The notes beneath the pieces were generated by a model, which saw only the letters and a program-made list of their open reading frames with translations, was not told the origin of the DNA and made no database searches. Of a stretch of DNA of 22,341 nucleotides, positions 14,869 through 22,341 are shown one piece after another. Origin of the DNA: an uncultured Muribaculaceae bacterium (GTDB taxonomy: Bacteria > Bacteroidota > Bacteroidia > Bacteroidales > Muribaculaceae). The stretch is from assembly GCA_910588245.1 (NCBI GenBank), contig CAJUQP010000050.1, positions 1-22,341 on the forward strand. Reading direction: 5' to 3'. The translations under genes were made by a program, and so were the position numbers. Positions within the stretch are counted from its first letter, which is position 1. Each line of letters starts with the position of its first letter.

Positions 14869-15720
14869 TCAGCGTCTTGACTCGCAGAGAGCCTTCATGA
14901 GCCGGACTGTGTCGACAGCCGGGGCCACATCGTGGACACGGACAATGTCGGCACCGTTGTAGAGTGCGATAGCGTCGAGGGCCACAGTGCCCGGCAGGGA
15001 GCCGGCGGGGGTGGAGCCGAGAGTCTTCCATATCATGGTCTTGCGCGAGAGGCCGGCGAGCACGGGACAGCCCATCCGGCAGAACTCTCCGAGTTCGTCG
15101 AGCAGGCGGAAATTCTGCCCGACTGTCTTCGCGAATCCGAAACCGGGATCGACAATCACATCGTTGACACCGAGGCCGCGGAGCTCATATATCTTCCGGG
15201 AAAGATCGGTGATCACCTCGGCCGTGACGTCGCCATACCCGGTCATAGACTGCATGGTGGATGGAGTGCCCCTCATGTGCATGAGCACATATGCCACACC
15301 CAACGACGCCACCGCGGGCCACATATCCGGATCGAGAGAGCCACCCGAAATATCATTGATAATATCCACTCCCCACTCCCTGACACATCTTTCCGCAACC
15401 GCGGCACGGAAGGTGTCGACACTGACGACGGCCTCAGGCCAGACTTCCCTGACGGCTTCCAGTCCTACCGCCAGACGGCTATATTCCTCCTCGGCGCTGA
15501 CATCGTCGGCACCCGGACGCGAGGAATAACCCCCGAGATCGACTATGTCGGCGCCCTCCTCACGAATGAGGCGCACGCGCTCCCTCACAGCCTGCGCACC
15601 GGGAGTGCGGCTTCCGGAGTAAAAGCTGTCGGGAGTGACGTTGACTATCGCCATCACCTTTGGCACGTAGAAATCCATAAGGCGTCCGTTGACATTGATC
15701 GTGAGGTCGGGGCGGTCCAT
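14869..15720 (-). CDS. folP: Dihydropteroate synthase
   Basis: 283-aa DHPS, which joins p-aminobenzoate to dihydropterin pyrophosphate in folate synthesis and is the sulfonamide target. The hallmark N-terminal stretch VMAIVNVTPDSFYSGSR is followed by DLGGYSSRPGADDV, VDTF, NDISGG, MHMRGTPSTMQ, DPGFGFAKTVGQNF, GLSRKTM, and the C-terminal RVHDVAP. The start is placed at 15720 (MDRPDLTINVNGRLMD), which aligns with how relatives begin. The frame continues upstream to 15786 and would overlap typA by 17 bp; that extension has no family similarity that I can see. It sits between typA and cdaA on the same strand with short gaps. Confidence 0.95.
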   Translation of the reverse strand: MDRPDLTINVNGRLMDFYVPKVMAIVNVTPDSFYSGSRTPGAQAVRERVRLIREEGADIVDLGGYSSRPGADDVSAEEEYSRLAVGLEAVREVWPEAVVSVDTFRAAVAERCVREWGVDIINDISGGSLDPDMWPAVASLGVAYVLMHMRGTPSTMQSMTGYGDVTAEVITDLSRKIYELRGLGVNDVIVDPGFGFAKTVGQNFRLLDELGEFCRMGCPVLAGLSRKTMIWKTLGSTPAGSLPGTVALDAIALYNGADIVRVHDVAPAVDTVRLMKALCESRR

Positions 15721-15769
15721 AGGCTGATATCTGTTTAGAAACTGTTGCGGTATGTGGCGGGAGTGACGG

Positions 15770-17569
15770 TCAGGAACGTCCGGCACGCTTACGTTCGTTC
15801 TCGTCGAGGATTATCTTGCGCAGACGGAGATGGTTGGGGGTCACCTCCACATACTCATCCTCCTTGATGTATTCCAGAGCCTCCTCGAGCGAGAAGACCA
15901 CGGGAGGCACGATGCGGGCCTTATCGTCGGCACCGGAGGCACGCATGTTGGTTAGTTTCTTCGATTTGGTGACGTTGACCACGATATCGTTGTCTTTGGC
16001 GTTCTCGCCTACCACCTGGCCGGCATATACCTCTTCCTGAGGGAATATGAAGAATTTGCCGCGGTCCTGAAGCTTGTCGATGGCATAAGCATAGGCGGTG
16101 CCGGCCTCCATTGCGATAAGCGAACCATTGGTGCGGCGTTCGATAGTGCCTTTCCAGGGCTGGTATTCCAGAAAGCGGTGGGCCATGATGGCCTCCCCGG
16201 CAGTGCCTGTGAGCACATTGTTGCGAAGGCCGATAATGCCACGGGAAGGGATCACGAACTCTATGTTGATACGGTCGTTCTGGGTTTCCATCGAGAGGAT
16301 ATCCCCCTTACGGCGCGTCACCATGTCGATCACCTTCGAGCTGTATTCCTCGGGGACATTTATGGTCAGAGCCTCGACCGGCTCGCATTTGACCCCGTCG
16401 ATCTCCTTCACGATGACCTGAGGCTGTCCCACCTGAAGCTCATATCCCTCGCGGCGCATAGTCTCGATCAGGATGGAAAGATGGAGCACACCCCGACCGA
16501 ACACAGTCCATTTGTCTTCCTGCTCACCTTTCCTCACCCTGAGGGCAAGATTGCGGTCGAGCTCTTTCTCGAGGCGGTCAGCGATATGGCGCGAGGTGAC
16601 ATACTTGCCATCCTTTCCGAAGAACGGGGAATCGTTGATGGTAAAGGTCATCGACATCGTGGGCTCGTCGATGGATATACGCGGGAGGGGCTGCGGATTG
16701 TCGACGCATGTCACGGTATCTCCGATCTCGAAGTTCTCAAGCCCGACGATGGCGCAGATATCGCCGCTCTCAACCTCACTGACCTTCTTACGCCCCATTC
16801 CTTCGAAAGTATGGAGCTCCTTAATACGCTGCTTGCTTACAGAGCCGTCTTTCTTGCAGAGTGCAATGTCCATACCCTCGCGGAGCACACCACGATGGAC
16901 ACGCCCCACGGCGATACGGCCCACATAGCTGCTGTAGTCAAGGCTCGTGATGAGCATCTGCGGATCTCCCTCGAGCCGCTTCGGAGCCGGTATGTATTCG
17001 ATGATGGCATCGAGCACGGCAGTGATATCCTCCGTGGGCTTTCTCCAGTCGGTGCTCATCCAGTTCTGTTTGGCAGACCCGTAGATGGTGGGGAAATCAA
17101 GCTGGTCTTCAGTAGCGTTGAGATTAAACATGAGATCAAAAACCATCTCGTTGACCTCATCAGGACGACAGTTGGGCTTGTCGACCTTATTGATCACCAC
17201 CACAGGCTTGAGCCCCATCTGTATAGCCTTCTGAAGCACGAAGCGGGTCTGGGGCATAGGGCCCTCGAAAGCGTCGACGAGAAGCAGACATCCGTCGGCC
17301 ATGTTGAGCACGCGCTCCACCTCACCGCCGAAATCGGCGTGTCCCGGGGTGTCGATGATGTTGATTTTCGTGCCCTTATAATTGATCGATACGTTTTTGG
17401 AAAGGATCGTTATGCCTCGCTCGCGTTCGAGGTCGTTGTTGTCGAGAATAAGTTCGCCTGTGGTCTGGTTGTCACGGAATAGGTGACCGGCGAGCAACAT
17501 TTTGTCCACCAGAGTGGTCTTGCCATGGTCTACATGGGCGATAATCGCGATATTGCGGATGTCTTGCAT
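15770..17569 (-). CDS. typA: Translational GTPase TypA/BipA
   Basis: 599-aa ribosome-binding GTPase of the EF-G-like family, involved in 50S assembly and stress adaptation. GTPase motifs are intact: G1 AHVDHGKT (11-18), G2 RGIT (51-54), G3 DTPGH (73-77) and G4 NKVD (127-130). Domains II, III and V follow, together with the TypA-specific C-terminal domain (TPNHLRLRKIILDENERKR near the end). The start is set at MQDIRNIAIIAHVDHGK (ATG at 17569). An upstream extension to 17713 would read through the promoter and is rejected. A TAACTTTG element lies about 25 bp upstream. It is first in the presumed typA-folP-cdaA unit. Confidence 0.96.
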   Translation of the reverse strand: MQDIRNIAIIAHVDHGKTTLVDKMLLAGHLFRDNQTTGELILDNNDLERERGITILSKNVSINYKGTKINIIDTPGHADFGGEVERVLNMADGCLLLVDAFEGPMPQTRFVLQKAIQMGLKPVVVINKVDKPNCRPDEVNEMVFDLMFNLNATEDQLDFPTIYGSAKQNWMSTDWRKPTEDITAVLDAIIEYIPAPKRLEGDPQMLITSLDYSSYVGRIAVGRVHRGVLREGMDIALCKKDGSVSKQRIKELHTFEGMGRKKVSEVESGDICAIVGLENFEIGDTVTCVDNPQPLPRISIDEPTMSMTFTINDSPFFGKDGKYVTSRHIADRLEKELDRNLALRVRKGEQEDKWTVFGRGVLHLSILIETMRREGYELQVGQPQVIVKEIDGVKCEPVEALTINVPEEYSSKVIDMVTRRKGDILSMETQNDRINIEFVIPSRGIIGLRNNVLTGTAGEAIMAHRFLEYQPWKGTIERRTNGSLIAMEAGTAYAYAIDKLQDRGKFFIFPQEEVYAGQVVGENAKDNDIVVNVTKSKKLTNMRASGADDKARIVPPVVFSLEEALEYIKEDEYVEVTPNHLRLRKIILDENERKRAGRS

Positions 17570-17592
17570 AAAAAGTCGTTGATATTCGGGCG

Positions 17593-17619
17593 CAAAGTTA
17601 CAAAAAATCAGCCGAACAA
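17593..17619 (-). promoter_or_regulatory. Putative typA promoter
   Basis: The complement of 17593-17600 is TAACTTTG, an exact TAnnTTTG match followed by CG. A TTG lies at 17617-17619 on the minus strand, but the spacer is 16 bp rather than about 20, so the -33 assignment is weak. Confidence 0.55.
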
Positions 17620-18019
17620 CATTCCTGATGCGCCAACTTTTTATATCCGGACTCTTCATTTTGCAAGACTTCACCTTTCGGGAGGGGAATGATACTGAAC
17701 CTTTGGGAGCCAAGATATGTTATAATATCACAACGGGCAAGATATCCCGCAGGCCGTGGATTCCGGTATGGAAACGGCCTCCCGACGGGTTCTCTACCTC
17801 TTCTCCGCCCGTTATCAGGAAATCAAGAGGGTGTAAGGAACCGATACCCCATGCAATAATTGAACTCCGGCCTCACGTGCGCCGGACAATGGAAATGAAG
17901 AAGGCCTCCTCACCTCATCGGCTCTCCTTCGGCGCGAAGCCGTCAGCAGAGGCATGAATGGAAGAAGCCAGGACGCGCGGGACATCCGGGTGTTTCCGCA
18001 GCGACTATCGAAAACGACG
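17601..18019. other. Gene-free stretch between typA and rpsO
   Basis: About 420 bp (514 bp between the typA start and the rpsO stop) with no ORF that looks like protein in composition or family. Base composition is moderately GC-rich, unlike the AT-rich promoters nearby. Several short inverted segments occur, for example CGACGGG near 17774 with CCCGTT near 17808. I could not match it to RNase P RNA, tmRNA or SRP RNA. It could hold an RNA gene or a decayed gene; I see nothing definite. Confidence 0.5.
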
Positions 18020-18053
18020 AAAAAAGGCGTCCCCTCGGGAGGACGCCTTTTTT
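18020..18053. terminator. Strong bidirectional terminator after rpsO
   Basis: AAAAAAGGCGTCC (18020-18032) pairs with GGACGCCTTTTTT (18041-18053) around an 8-nt loop. It ends rpsO on the minus strand and would also stop any plus-strand transcript from the gene-free stretch. Confidence 0.85.
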
Positions 18054-18083
18054 GTCTCTTTTGTGCCGGAGCAGACCTCGGTC

Positions 18084-18359
18084 TCACTTACGGATGCCGA
18101 GCTCTTTCTTGGCGATGATAGCACGGTAGCGGTTGATGTCCTTGCGTACCAGATAGTCGAGGAGCGAACGGCGCTGGCCTACAAGCATCTTGAGGGCGCG
18201 TGCGGTAGCATAGTCCTTGTGGTTCTCCTTAAGGTGCTCGGTGAGGTGCTTGATGCGCACGGAGAAAAGTGCGATCTGGCTTTCGGGGCTACCGGTGTCG
18301 TTCTTGCCCTGGCCATATTTTTCGAAGATGGCCTGCTTCTCTTCTGTAGAAAGATGCAT
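18084..18359 (-). CDS. rpsO: 30S ribosomal protein S15
   Basis: 91 aa with the S15 signature from end to end: STEEKQAIFEKYG, DTGSPESQIALFSVRIKHLTEHLK, NHKDYATARALKMLVGQRRSLLDYL, and DINRYRAIIAKKELGIRK. It binds the 16S rRNA central-domain three-way junction early in 30S assembly. Monocistronic here: own promoter about 100 bp upstream and strong terminator 30 bp downstream. The leader has inverted segments compatible with autoregulation, which is known for S15 in other bacteria. Confidence 0.98.
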   Translation of the reverse strand: MHLSTEEKQAIFEKYGQGKNDTGSPESQIALFSVRIKHLTEHLKENHKDYATARALKMLVGQRRSLLDYLVRKDINRYRAIIAKKELGIRK

Positions 18360-18456
18360 AATCTGATGAGAGTTTTAAAGATTTATTATTCAAATACTTT
18401 TCTTAAAAAAGCCACAGCGTCGGGACTCTCCCCCGCGCCTGCCTTTCGCGAAAAGC
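18360..18456 (-). promoter_or_regulatory. rpsO leader with potential branched structure
   Basis: Reading the minus strand, the leader begins with CAGCG (18456-18460), then a self-complementary TTTCGCGAAA, then CGGG and CCCG arms around a 7-nt loop, then ACGCTG (18415-18420), whose CGCTG can pair with the initial CAGCG. This could make a three-way junction resembling S15 binding sites. The outer 5' arm lies very close to the predicted transcription start and might be incomplete. Confidence 0.35.
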
Positions 18457-18460
18457 GCTG

Positions 18461-18491
18461 CAAAGTTAACGATTTTCCGCCGATTTACCAA
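18461..18491 (-). promoter_or_regulatory. rpsO promoter
   Basis: On the minus strand: TTG (18491-18489), 20-bp spacer, TAACTTTG (18468-18461) followed by C. This is an exact Bacteroidetes -33/-7 layout. Confidence 0.75.
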
Positions 18492-18591
18492 ATCATATCT
18501 GTCAGAAAGTCATTGGGGAGCCATGATTAGCCCTTAAATCCGTGAGATTTGGCGAAAATACCAATAATATTATTAATTCGCGTTAAAACTG

Positions 18592-18622
18592 TTGCTTAAC
18601 GCACTTTTTTTTATTAACTTCG
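18592..18622 (+). promoter_or_regulatory. Putative pullulanase promoter
   Basis: TTG (18592-18594), 20-bp spacer, TAACTTCG (18615-18622), one mismatch from TAnnTTTG. Predicted leader about 75 nt. Confidence 0.6.
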
Positions 18623-18702
18623 CAGTAGAAAGGCTGTTTCCGCTTCCGTGGGATACAGCCCGACCCAGATCTTAACTAAAATATCTATTCTTACATTAAG
18701 GC

Positions 18703-20736
18703 ATGAAGATACAGAAAGTCCTTACACTGGCAGCCCCCGTCATCTTTTCCATGACACTCCTGAACCCAACAGCAGTGGCGGCCCAGAGCCGCTTTGACGA
18801 GCAGTTCGTCAGCTATCCTACCTACTCAGGCAACGATCTCGAGCTTCTGGTCGACAATTCAGGCACCCATTTCCGTCTCTGGAGTCCCAAGGCCCAGGAA
18901 GCACGAGTGAACCTCTATGACAACGGCCACACCGGCTCCCCTTACCAGACCCTCTCCATGAAGGCCGACCGCGCCAACGGCACCTGGACCGCATCGGTGC
19001 CCGAGAAGCTATACGGCAAATTCTACACTTTCCAGATCATGGCCGACGGCAAATGGAAAGACGAGACCCCCGGAGTATGGGCGAAAGCCGTGGGAGTAAA
19101 CGGCAAACGCGCCGCCATAATAGATCTTGCCAAGACCGATCCCGAGGGATGGGCCACAGACAAGGGGCCGGCGGTGAAGAATTTCTCAGATGTCATAGTC
19201 TATGAAATGCACCATCGCGATATGTCGATGCATCCCTCATCGGGAATCGCGAATAAAGGCAAATTCCTCGCGCTGACCGAGGAGGGCACGGTGTCGCCGC
19301 TCGGCGAAAAGACCGGCATCGACCATCTCAAGGAGCTCGGCATCACCCACGTGCACATCCTCCCTTCGTATGACTATAACTCGGTCGACGAGATGAATCT
19401 TCAGAACAACACCTACAACTGGGGATACGACCCGCAGAATTACAATGCCCCGGAAGGATCCTATTCCACCAACCCCTCGGATCCGGAGACCCGTATCCGC
19501 GAGATGAAGGAGATGGTGAAAGCCCTTCATGACGCCGGAATCGGAGTGATCATGGACGTGGTCTACAACCATACCGCCGAGAACGACGGCTCCAATTTCG
19601 AGCTCACGGCGCCCGGCTACTATCATCGCCACTGGGACGACGGGAAATACTCCGACGCCTCCGGCTGCGGCAACGAGACAGCATCCGACCGCCAGCAGAT
19701 GCGCGACTACATCATCAACTCCACGAAATACTGGGCAGATGAATACCATATCGACGGATTCCGTTTCGACCTCATGGCCATACACGACACCGAGACCATG
19801 AACGAAGTGGCCGCCGAGCTGAAGAAAATCAATCCCGACATCTTCGTCTACGGCGAGGGATGGACAGCCGGCGACTCACCGCTCGCCGTAGACCGCCGCG
19901 CACTGAAGGAGAATGTGTCGAAGATGAAGGATATAGCCGTGTTCTCCGATGATCTGCGCGACGCCGTGAAGGGGCATTACTCCAACGCCGAAGACCGCGG
20001 CTTCGCCACAGGAAAGCCTGGCAACGAGGAGACCGTTAAGATCGGCATCGTCGCAGCCACGCCCCATCCGCAGGTGGATTACAAGAAGGGCAACAATTCG
20101 AAATTCCCCTATGCGGAGTCGCCGGAGATGATCGTAAACTATGTGTCGTGCCACGACGACCTGTCGCTGACCGACAAGCTCCACAAATCGATGGCAGGCG
20201 AGCCGGAGAAAAACATGCTCGAGGCCGCCAAGCTCGCGCAGACAATTGTCTTCACCTCTCAGGGCACTCCGTTCATGTTTGCCGGCGAGGAGATATTCCG
20301 CGACAAGAAAGGGGTGCACAACTCCTACAAGAGCCCAGACTCCATAAACGCCATCGACTGGAACAACAAGACGAAGTATCACGATCAGTTTGAATACTAC
20401 AAGGGTCTGACAGCCCTCCGCAAGGCACATCCGGCCTTCCGCATGACATCGGCCGACGACATAGCGCGCCATCTCGTATTTGACAAGATCGACTCCGCGA
20501 AGACTCCCAACCTCATCTCCTATTCACTGAGAGACCACGCCAACGGCGACTCCTGGAACGAGATAAAGCTCGTATTCAACGGAGCCTCCGAGCCTCAGAC
20601 CGTCAACATAAAGAAAGGCGACTGGAAAATCGTGGCTAAAGACGGGAAAATCTCTCCGGCCGAGGGGCTGGGCACTACCAAGGGGGGCAAGATAACCCTC
20701 GCGCCCTATTCCGCACTCATTCTCGCAAGGGAATAA
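18703..20736 (+). CDS. pulA: Exported type I pullulanase (GH13_14-like)
   Basis: 677 aa. Signal peptide to about residue 28 (TAVAAQS). An N-terminal CBM48-like domain (about 45-135, FRLWSPKAQEARVNLYD) precedes a GH13 barrel. The type I pullulanase signature YNWGYDP lies at 238-244. The four conserved GH13 regions are DVVYNH (285-290), DGFRFD with nucleophile D356, YGEGW with acid/base E385, and NYVSCHDD with D485. It hydrolyses alpha-1,6 branches of pullulan, glycogen or starch fragments in the periplasm or at the surface. No susCD genes are beside it, so it may act alone on glycogen-like glucans. A DIP1984-family gene follows after 34 bp and is probably co-transcribed. Confidence 0.93.
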   Translation: MKIQKVLTLAAPVIFSMTLLNPTAVAAQSRFDEQFVSYPTYSGNDLELLVDNSGTHFRLWSPKAQEARVNLYDNGHTGSPYQTLSMKADRANGTWTASVPEKLYGKFYTFQIMADGKWKDETPGVWAKAVGVNGKRAAIIDLAKTDPEGWATDKGPAVKNFSDVIVYEMHHRDMSMHPSSGIANKGKFLALTEEGTVSPLGEKTGIDHLKELGITHVHILPSYDYNSVDEMNLQNNTYNWGYDPQNYNAPEGSYSTNPSDPETRIREMKEMVKALHDAGIGVIMDVVYNHTAENDGSNFELTAPGYYHRHWDDGKYSDASGCGNETASDRQQMRDYIINSTKYWADEYHIDGFRFDLMAIHDTETMNEVAAELKKINPDIFVYGEGWTAGDSPLAVDRRALKENVSKMKDIAVFSDDLRDAVKGHYSNAEDRGFATGKPGNEETVKIGIVAATPHPQVDYKKGNNSKFPYAESPEMIVNYVSCHDDLSLTDKLHKSMAGEPEKNMLEAAKLAQTIVFTSQGTPFMFAGEEIFRDKKGVHNSYKSPDSINAIDWNNKTKYHDQFEYYKGLTALRKAHPAFRMTSADDIARHLVFDKIDSAKTPNLISYSLRDHANGDSWNEIKLVFNGASEPQTVNIKKGDWKIVAKDGKISPAEGLGTTKGGKITLAPYSALILARE

Positions 20737-20770
20737 GCGAACATGCAGAACACATAAATATGACAGAAAT

Positions 20771-21226
20771 ATGAAACTCGCAGAAGCACTTCAGATAAGG
20801 GCCGACCTACAGAGGCGGCTCGCGCAGATGCCCGCGCGTCTGCGCAACAACGCGACGGTGCAGGAGGGATCGGCACCGACGGAAGATCCAAAGGCGCTGC
20901 TTGAGGAGACAGACAGGCTGCTCTCGCAACTCGAGGATATCACAACGCGCATAAACGTGACAAACAGTCAGGTGACCGATGAGGAGGGACACTCGCTGAC
21001 CGCCCTCATCAGCCGCCGCGACATGCTCCGGAAGAAAGCATCGCTGATGCGCGATTTCGCACAGGAAGCCGGAGACATCACTCCACGCCGCACCCTTACT
21101 GAAATAAGGGTGGTGAGCACCGTAGATGTAGCCGCCCTCCAGAAGGAATGTGACCATATCTCGAAGGAACTCCGCGAGACCGACACGAAAATCCAGGGAC
21201 TCAACTGGACAAAAGATCTCATCTGA
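20771..21226 (+). CDS. DIP1984 family protein, function unknown
   Basis: 151 aa: MKLAEALQIRADLQRRLAQM, then NNATVQEGSAPTEDP, then LEDITTRINVTNSQV, LISRRDMLRKKASLMRDFA and TKIQGLNWTKDLI. This is the DIP1984 pattern: a small, largely helical cytoplasmic protein with heptad-like hydrophobic spacing and a mostly polar surface. There is no signal peptide or membrane segment. No biochemical role is established to my knowledge. It starts 34 bp after the pullulanase stop on the same strand, and a long hairpin about 240 bp downstream may end the unit. Confidence 0.88.
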   Translation: MKLAEALQIRADLQRRLAQMPARLRNNATVQEGSAPTEDPKALLEETDRLLSQLEDITTRINVTNSQVTDEEGHSLTALISRRDMLRKKASLMRDFAQEAGDITPRRTLTEIRVVSTVDVAALQKECDHISKELRETDTKIQGLNWTKDLI

Positions 21227-21542
21227 CGCATCTTACCTGCGCAAATCAGCGACAGATCCGCGCCAATTCCCGCAACGACACACCGGGGAGGGGGAGACAG
21301 CGGGGGCGAGCACCAAAAACAATGCATATGGTTGACGGCATGACGGGCCGTATTCTTAACATTACCGTCAGACACCGCACATCCGCATACCTGCCAGAAG
21401 GCATCACAACTCAATGTTTTTTCCCACGGCGCTGACCCGCCGCCTCCCCTCCCCCTTTCTTCACAAGCAGGGCTGTCTGACTTCCGTCGGACAGCCCTGC
21501 TCTATTTATATCATATCGCAGTAAGTTACAAGGGAAACCTCT
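21227..21542. other. Intergenic region between DIP1984 gene and ORF6N pseudogene
   Basis: About 316 bp with no credible ORF. Apart from the strong hairpin at 21466-21501 nothing is recognised. The first part is GC-rich with purine runs near 21285-21305. Confidence 0.5.
21466..21501. terminator. Long perfect hairpin, probable terminator
   Basis: AGCAGGGCTGTCTGAC (21466-21481) pairs with GTCGGACAGCCCTGCT (21486-21501), 16 bp with one G-T pair and a TTCC tetraloop. It is followed by CTATTTATAT, a weak T-tract. Convergent genes flank it, so it may end both. Confidence 0.7.
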
Positions 21543-22112
21543 CTATTCGTCAGTCTTGAATCCTATCCGCTTATGAGGAGACGCTTTCTTCCGGTCAGTC
21601 TGTAAATCTGCGAGAGCCGTGTTTATGGCTTCCAGCTGAATGCGGGTGTCTTCGTTGATGTCGTTGTAGTCGGCGAAAATCTCCTCAAGATCCTGCTTAA
21701 GTTCCTCAAAATTCTTTTCAAGGGTGGAGAGGCGCAGGGCCACGGGATTAGAGGCTATCATCTGGCGAACTGCAACGAAAGCTCTCATTATTCCCCGGTT
21801 AATTTCTATGGCAGTAGCACTCCTTAAAACGCTTGACAGCATCGCGACCCCCAACTCTGTGAAGGCAAAGGGGAGATATTTAATATTGCTTCCACGCCCT
21901 CCGTTCAAGATGCCAAATTGGCATCTTGAACATTCATCTTTGGTTAATTCAAACATGAAATCGTCCCCTTCAAATCTCTCGATATTCCTTCTGACAGCTC
22001 TTTTCAGTTGACCTGTCTCAACACCATACATCGCTGCAAGATCAAAATCAAGCATCACTTTCCGCCCTCATATATCATGAATCTTCGAACGGATAATCTC
22101 CAAGTCATTCAT
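21543..22112 (-). pseudogene. ORF6N-domain (KilA-N-like) protein gene broken by an in-frame TGA
   Basis: The reading frame from GTG/ATG at 22058/22055 gives 171 aa: MLDFDLAAMYGVETGQLKRAV, then NIERFEGDDFMFELTKDE, YLPFAFTELGVAMLSSVLRS, TAIEINRGIMRAFVAVRQM, then a coiled-coil-like tail with LEKNFEELKQDLEEIF. This is the ORF6N domain, common in phage antirepressors and mobile elements. Relatives begin about 15-20 residues earlier with an IRGxKVMLDFDLA motif. Here, upstream in the same frame, ATG at 22112 reads MNDLEIIRSKIHDI, then TGA (22068-22070), then GRKVMLDF. The stop stands exactly where arginine (CGA) is expected. So this is probably a recent nonsense mutation; re-initiation at 22058/22055 could still yield a nearly complete domain. 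A weak TAACTTTA element lies at 22126-22133. Confidence 0.8.
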
Positions 22113-22223
22113 GTTCCACAGATATTAAAGTTAACAGCTTCCACCGGTATATACCTCCGACAATGACTTCAACCAAGAAAATTAATTCTGTCGGGCAAAT
22201 GCGGGGCAGGCGAAGGAATAAGA

Positions 22224-22263
22224 AAATGACGCAGTGTCAAGATATCAACCAACTGCGCCATTT
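22224..22263 (-). terminator. Terminator of the tRNA-Arg gene
   Basis: On the minus strand, AAATGGCGCAGT (22263-22252) pairs with ACTGCGTCATTT (22235-22224), 12 bp with one G-U, then TTCTTATT. It lies 6 bp beyond the tRNA 3' end. Confidence 0.7.
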
Positions 22264-22269
22264 ATCCTG

Positions 22270-22341
22270 TATCTCCATAGGGAGTCGAACCCTAATCGTC
22301 GGAACCGGAATCCGATATTCTATCCATTGAACTATGGAGAC
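22270..22341 (-). tRNA. tRNA-Arg (CCG)
   Basis: 72 nt folding as a cloverleaf on the minus strand. Acceptor GTCTCCA/TGGAGAT starts with a G-U pair. Anticodon stem TCGGA/TCCGA encloses loop TTCCGGT, so the anticodon is CCG, reading CGG arginine codons. T stem TAGGG/CCCTA encloses TTCGACT. Discriminator A; CCA is not encoded. The 5' end coincides with the window edge, so upstream sequence is not visible. Confidence 0.9.

Noticed and set aside
15721..15786. Upstream extension of folP into typA
   Set aside because: The 22 added residues show no family similarity and would overlap the typA stop; the start at 15720 fits DHPS relatives.
16178..17482. Long plus-strand open frame (434 codons) across typA
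   Set aside because: It lies wholly antisense to a clear TypA and its translation has shadow-type composition rich in H, D and L with no family features.
17628..17957. 109-codon plus-strand frame between typA and rpsO
   Set aside because: No ribosome-binding site, family features or coherent hydrophobic or heptad pattern; composition looks non-coding.

Overview
The window looks like chromosomal DNA of a Bacteroidales bacterium, probably a Muribaculaceae-type gut commensal. The family assignment is inference. The support is Bacteroidetes-style promoters (TTG, about 20 bp, then TAnnTTTG), the type IX secretion protein PorQ, a Bacteroidetes-type TonB-dependent outer-membrane protein, a folP-cdaA pair, a DUF3737 protein, and 'TTTTGAATGTTGAA' intergenic repeats of a kind common in this order. 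Most genes are GC-rich housekeeping or envelope genes.

Bases 1-4540: an exported histidine acid phosphatase (its 5' end is at the window edge) is followed by an AT-rich islet. The islet holds a secreted C10-family (streptopain-like) cysteine protease lipoprotein and, 59 bp downstream on the same strand, a serpin lipoprotein. An exact 27-bp direct repeat (1443-1469 and 4509-4535) brackets the pair. The first copy contains the 3' arm of the phosphatase terminator hairpin; the second is an orphan arm. This suggests a protease/inhibitor cassette inserted between the phosphatase and the DUF3737 gene, and it is the most interesting object in the window.

Bases 4540-9580: a DUF3737 beta-helix-like protein and a MATE exporter form a probable operon. 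A small three-helix membrane protein of unknown function lies between low-complexity repeats. Then come porQ (minus strand), a periplasmic TonB C-terminal-domain protein, and a small winged-helix protein (DUF2582 type), the last two converging on one shared terminator.

Bases 9900-18530: a TonB-dependent-receptor-like outer-membrane barrel (minus strand) is followed by rsgA with a small membrane-anchored coiled-coil gene (plus strand). These converge on a minus-strand set typA-folP-cdaA, which combines ribosome-associated GTPase, folate and c-di-AMP functions. About 510 bp with no credible gene separates typA from rpsO, which has its own promoter, a structured leader and a terminator.

Bases 18530-22341: an exported type I pullulanase and a DIP1984-family protein probably form an operon. 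A minus-strand ORF6N-domain gene follows, with an in-frame TGA where the family normally has arginine, so it is a likely pseudogene. A complete-looking tRNA-Arg(CCG) with its own terminator reaches the window edge. No transposase, integrase, CRISPR array or rRNA gene was seen.
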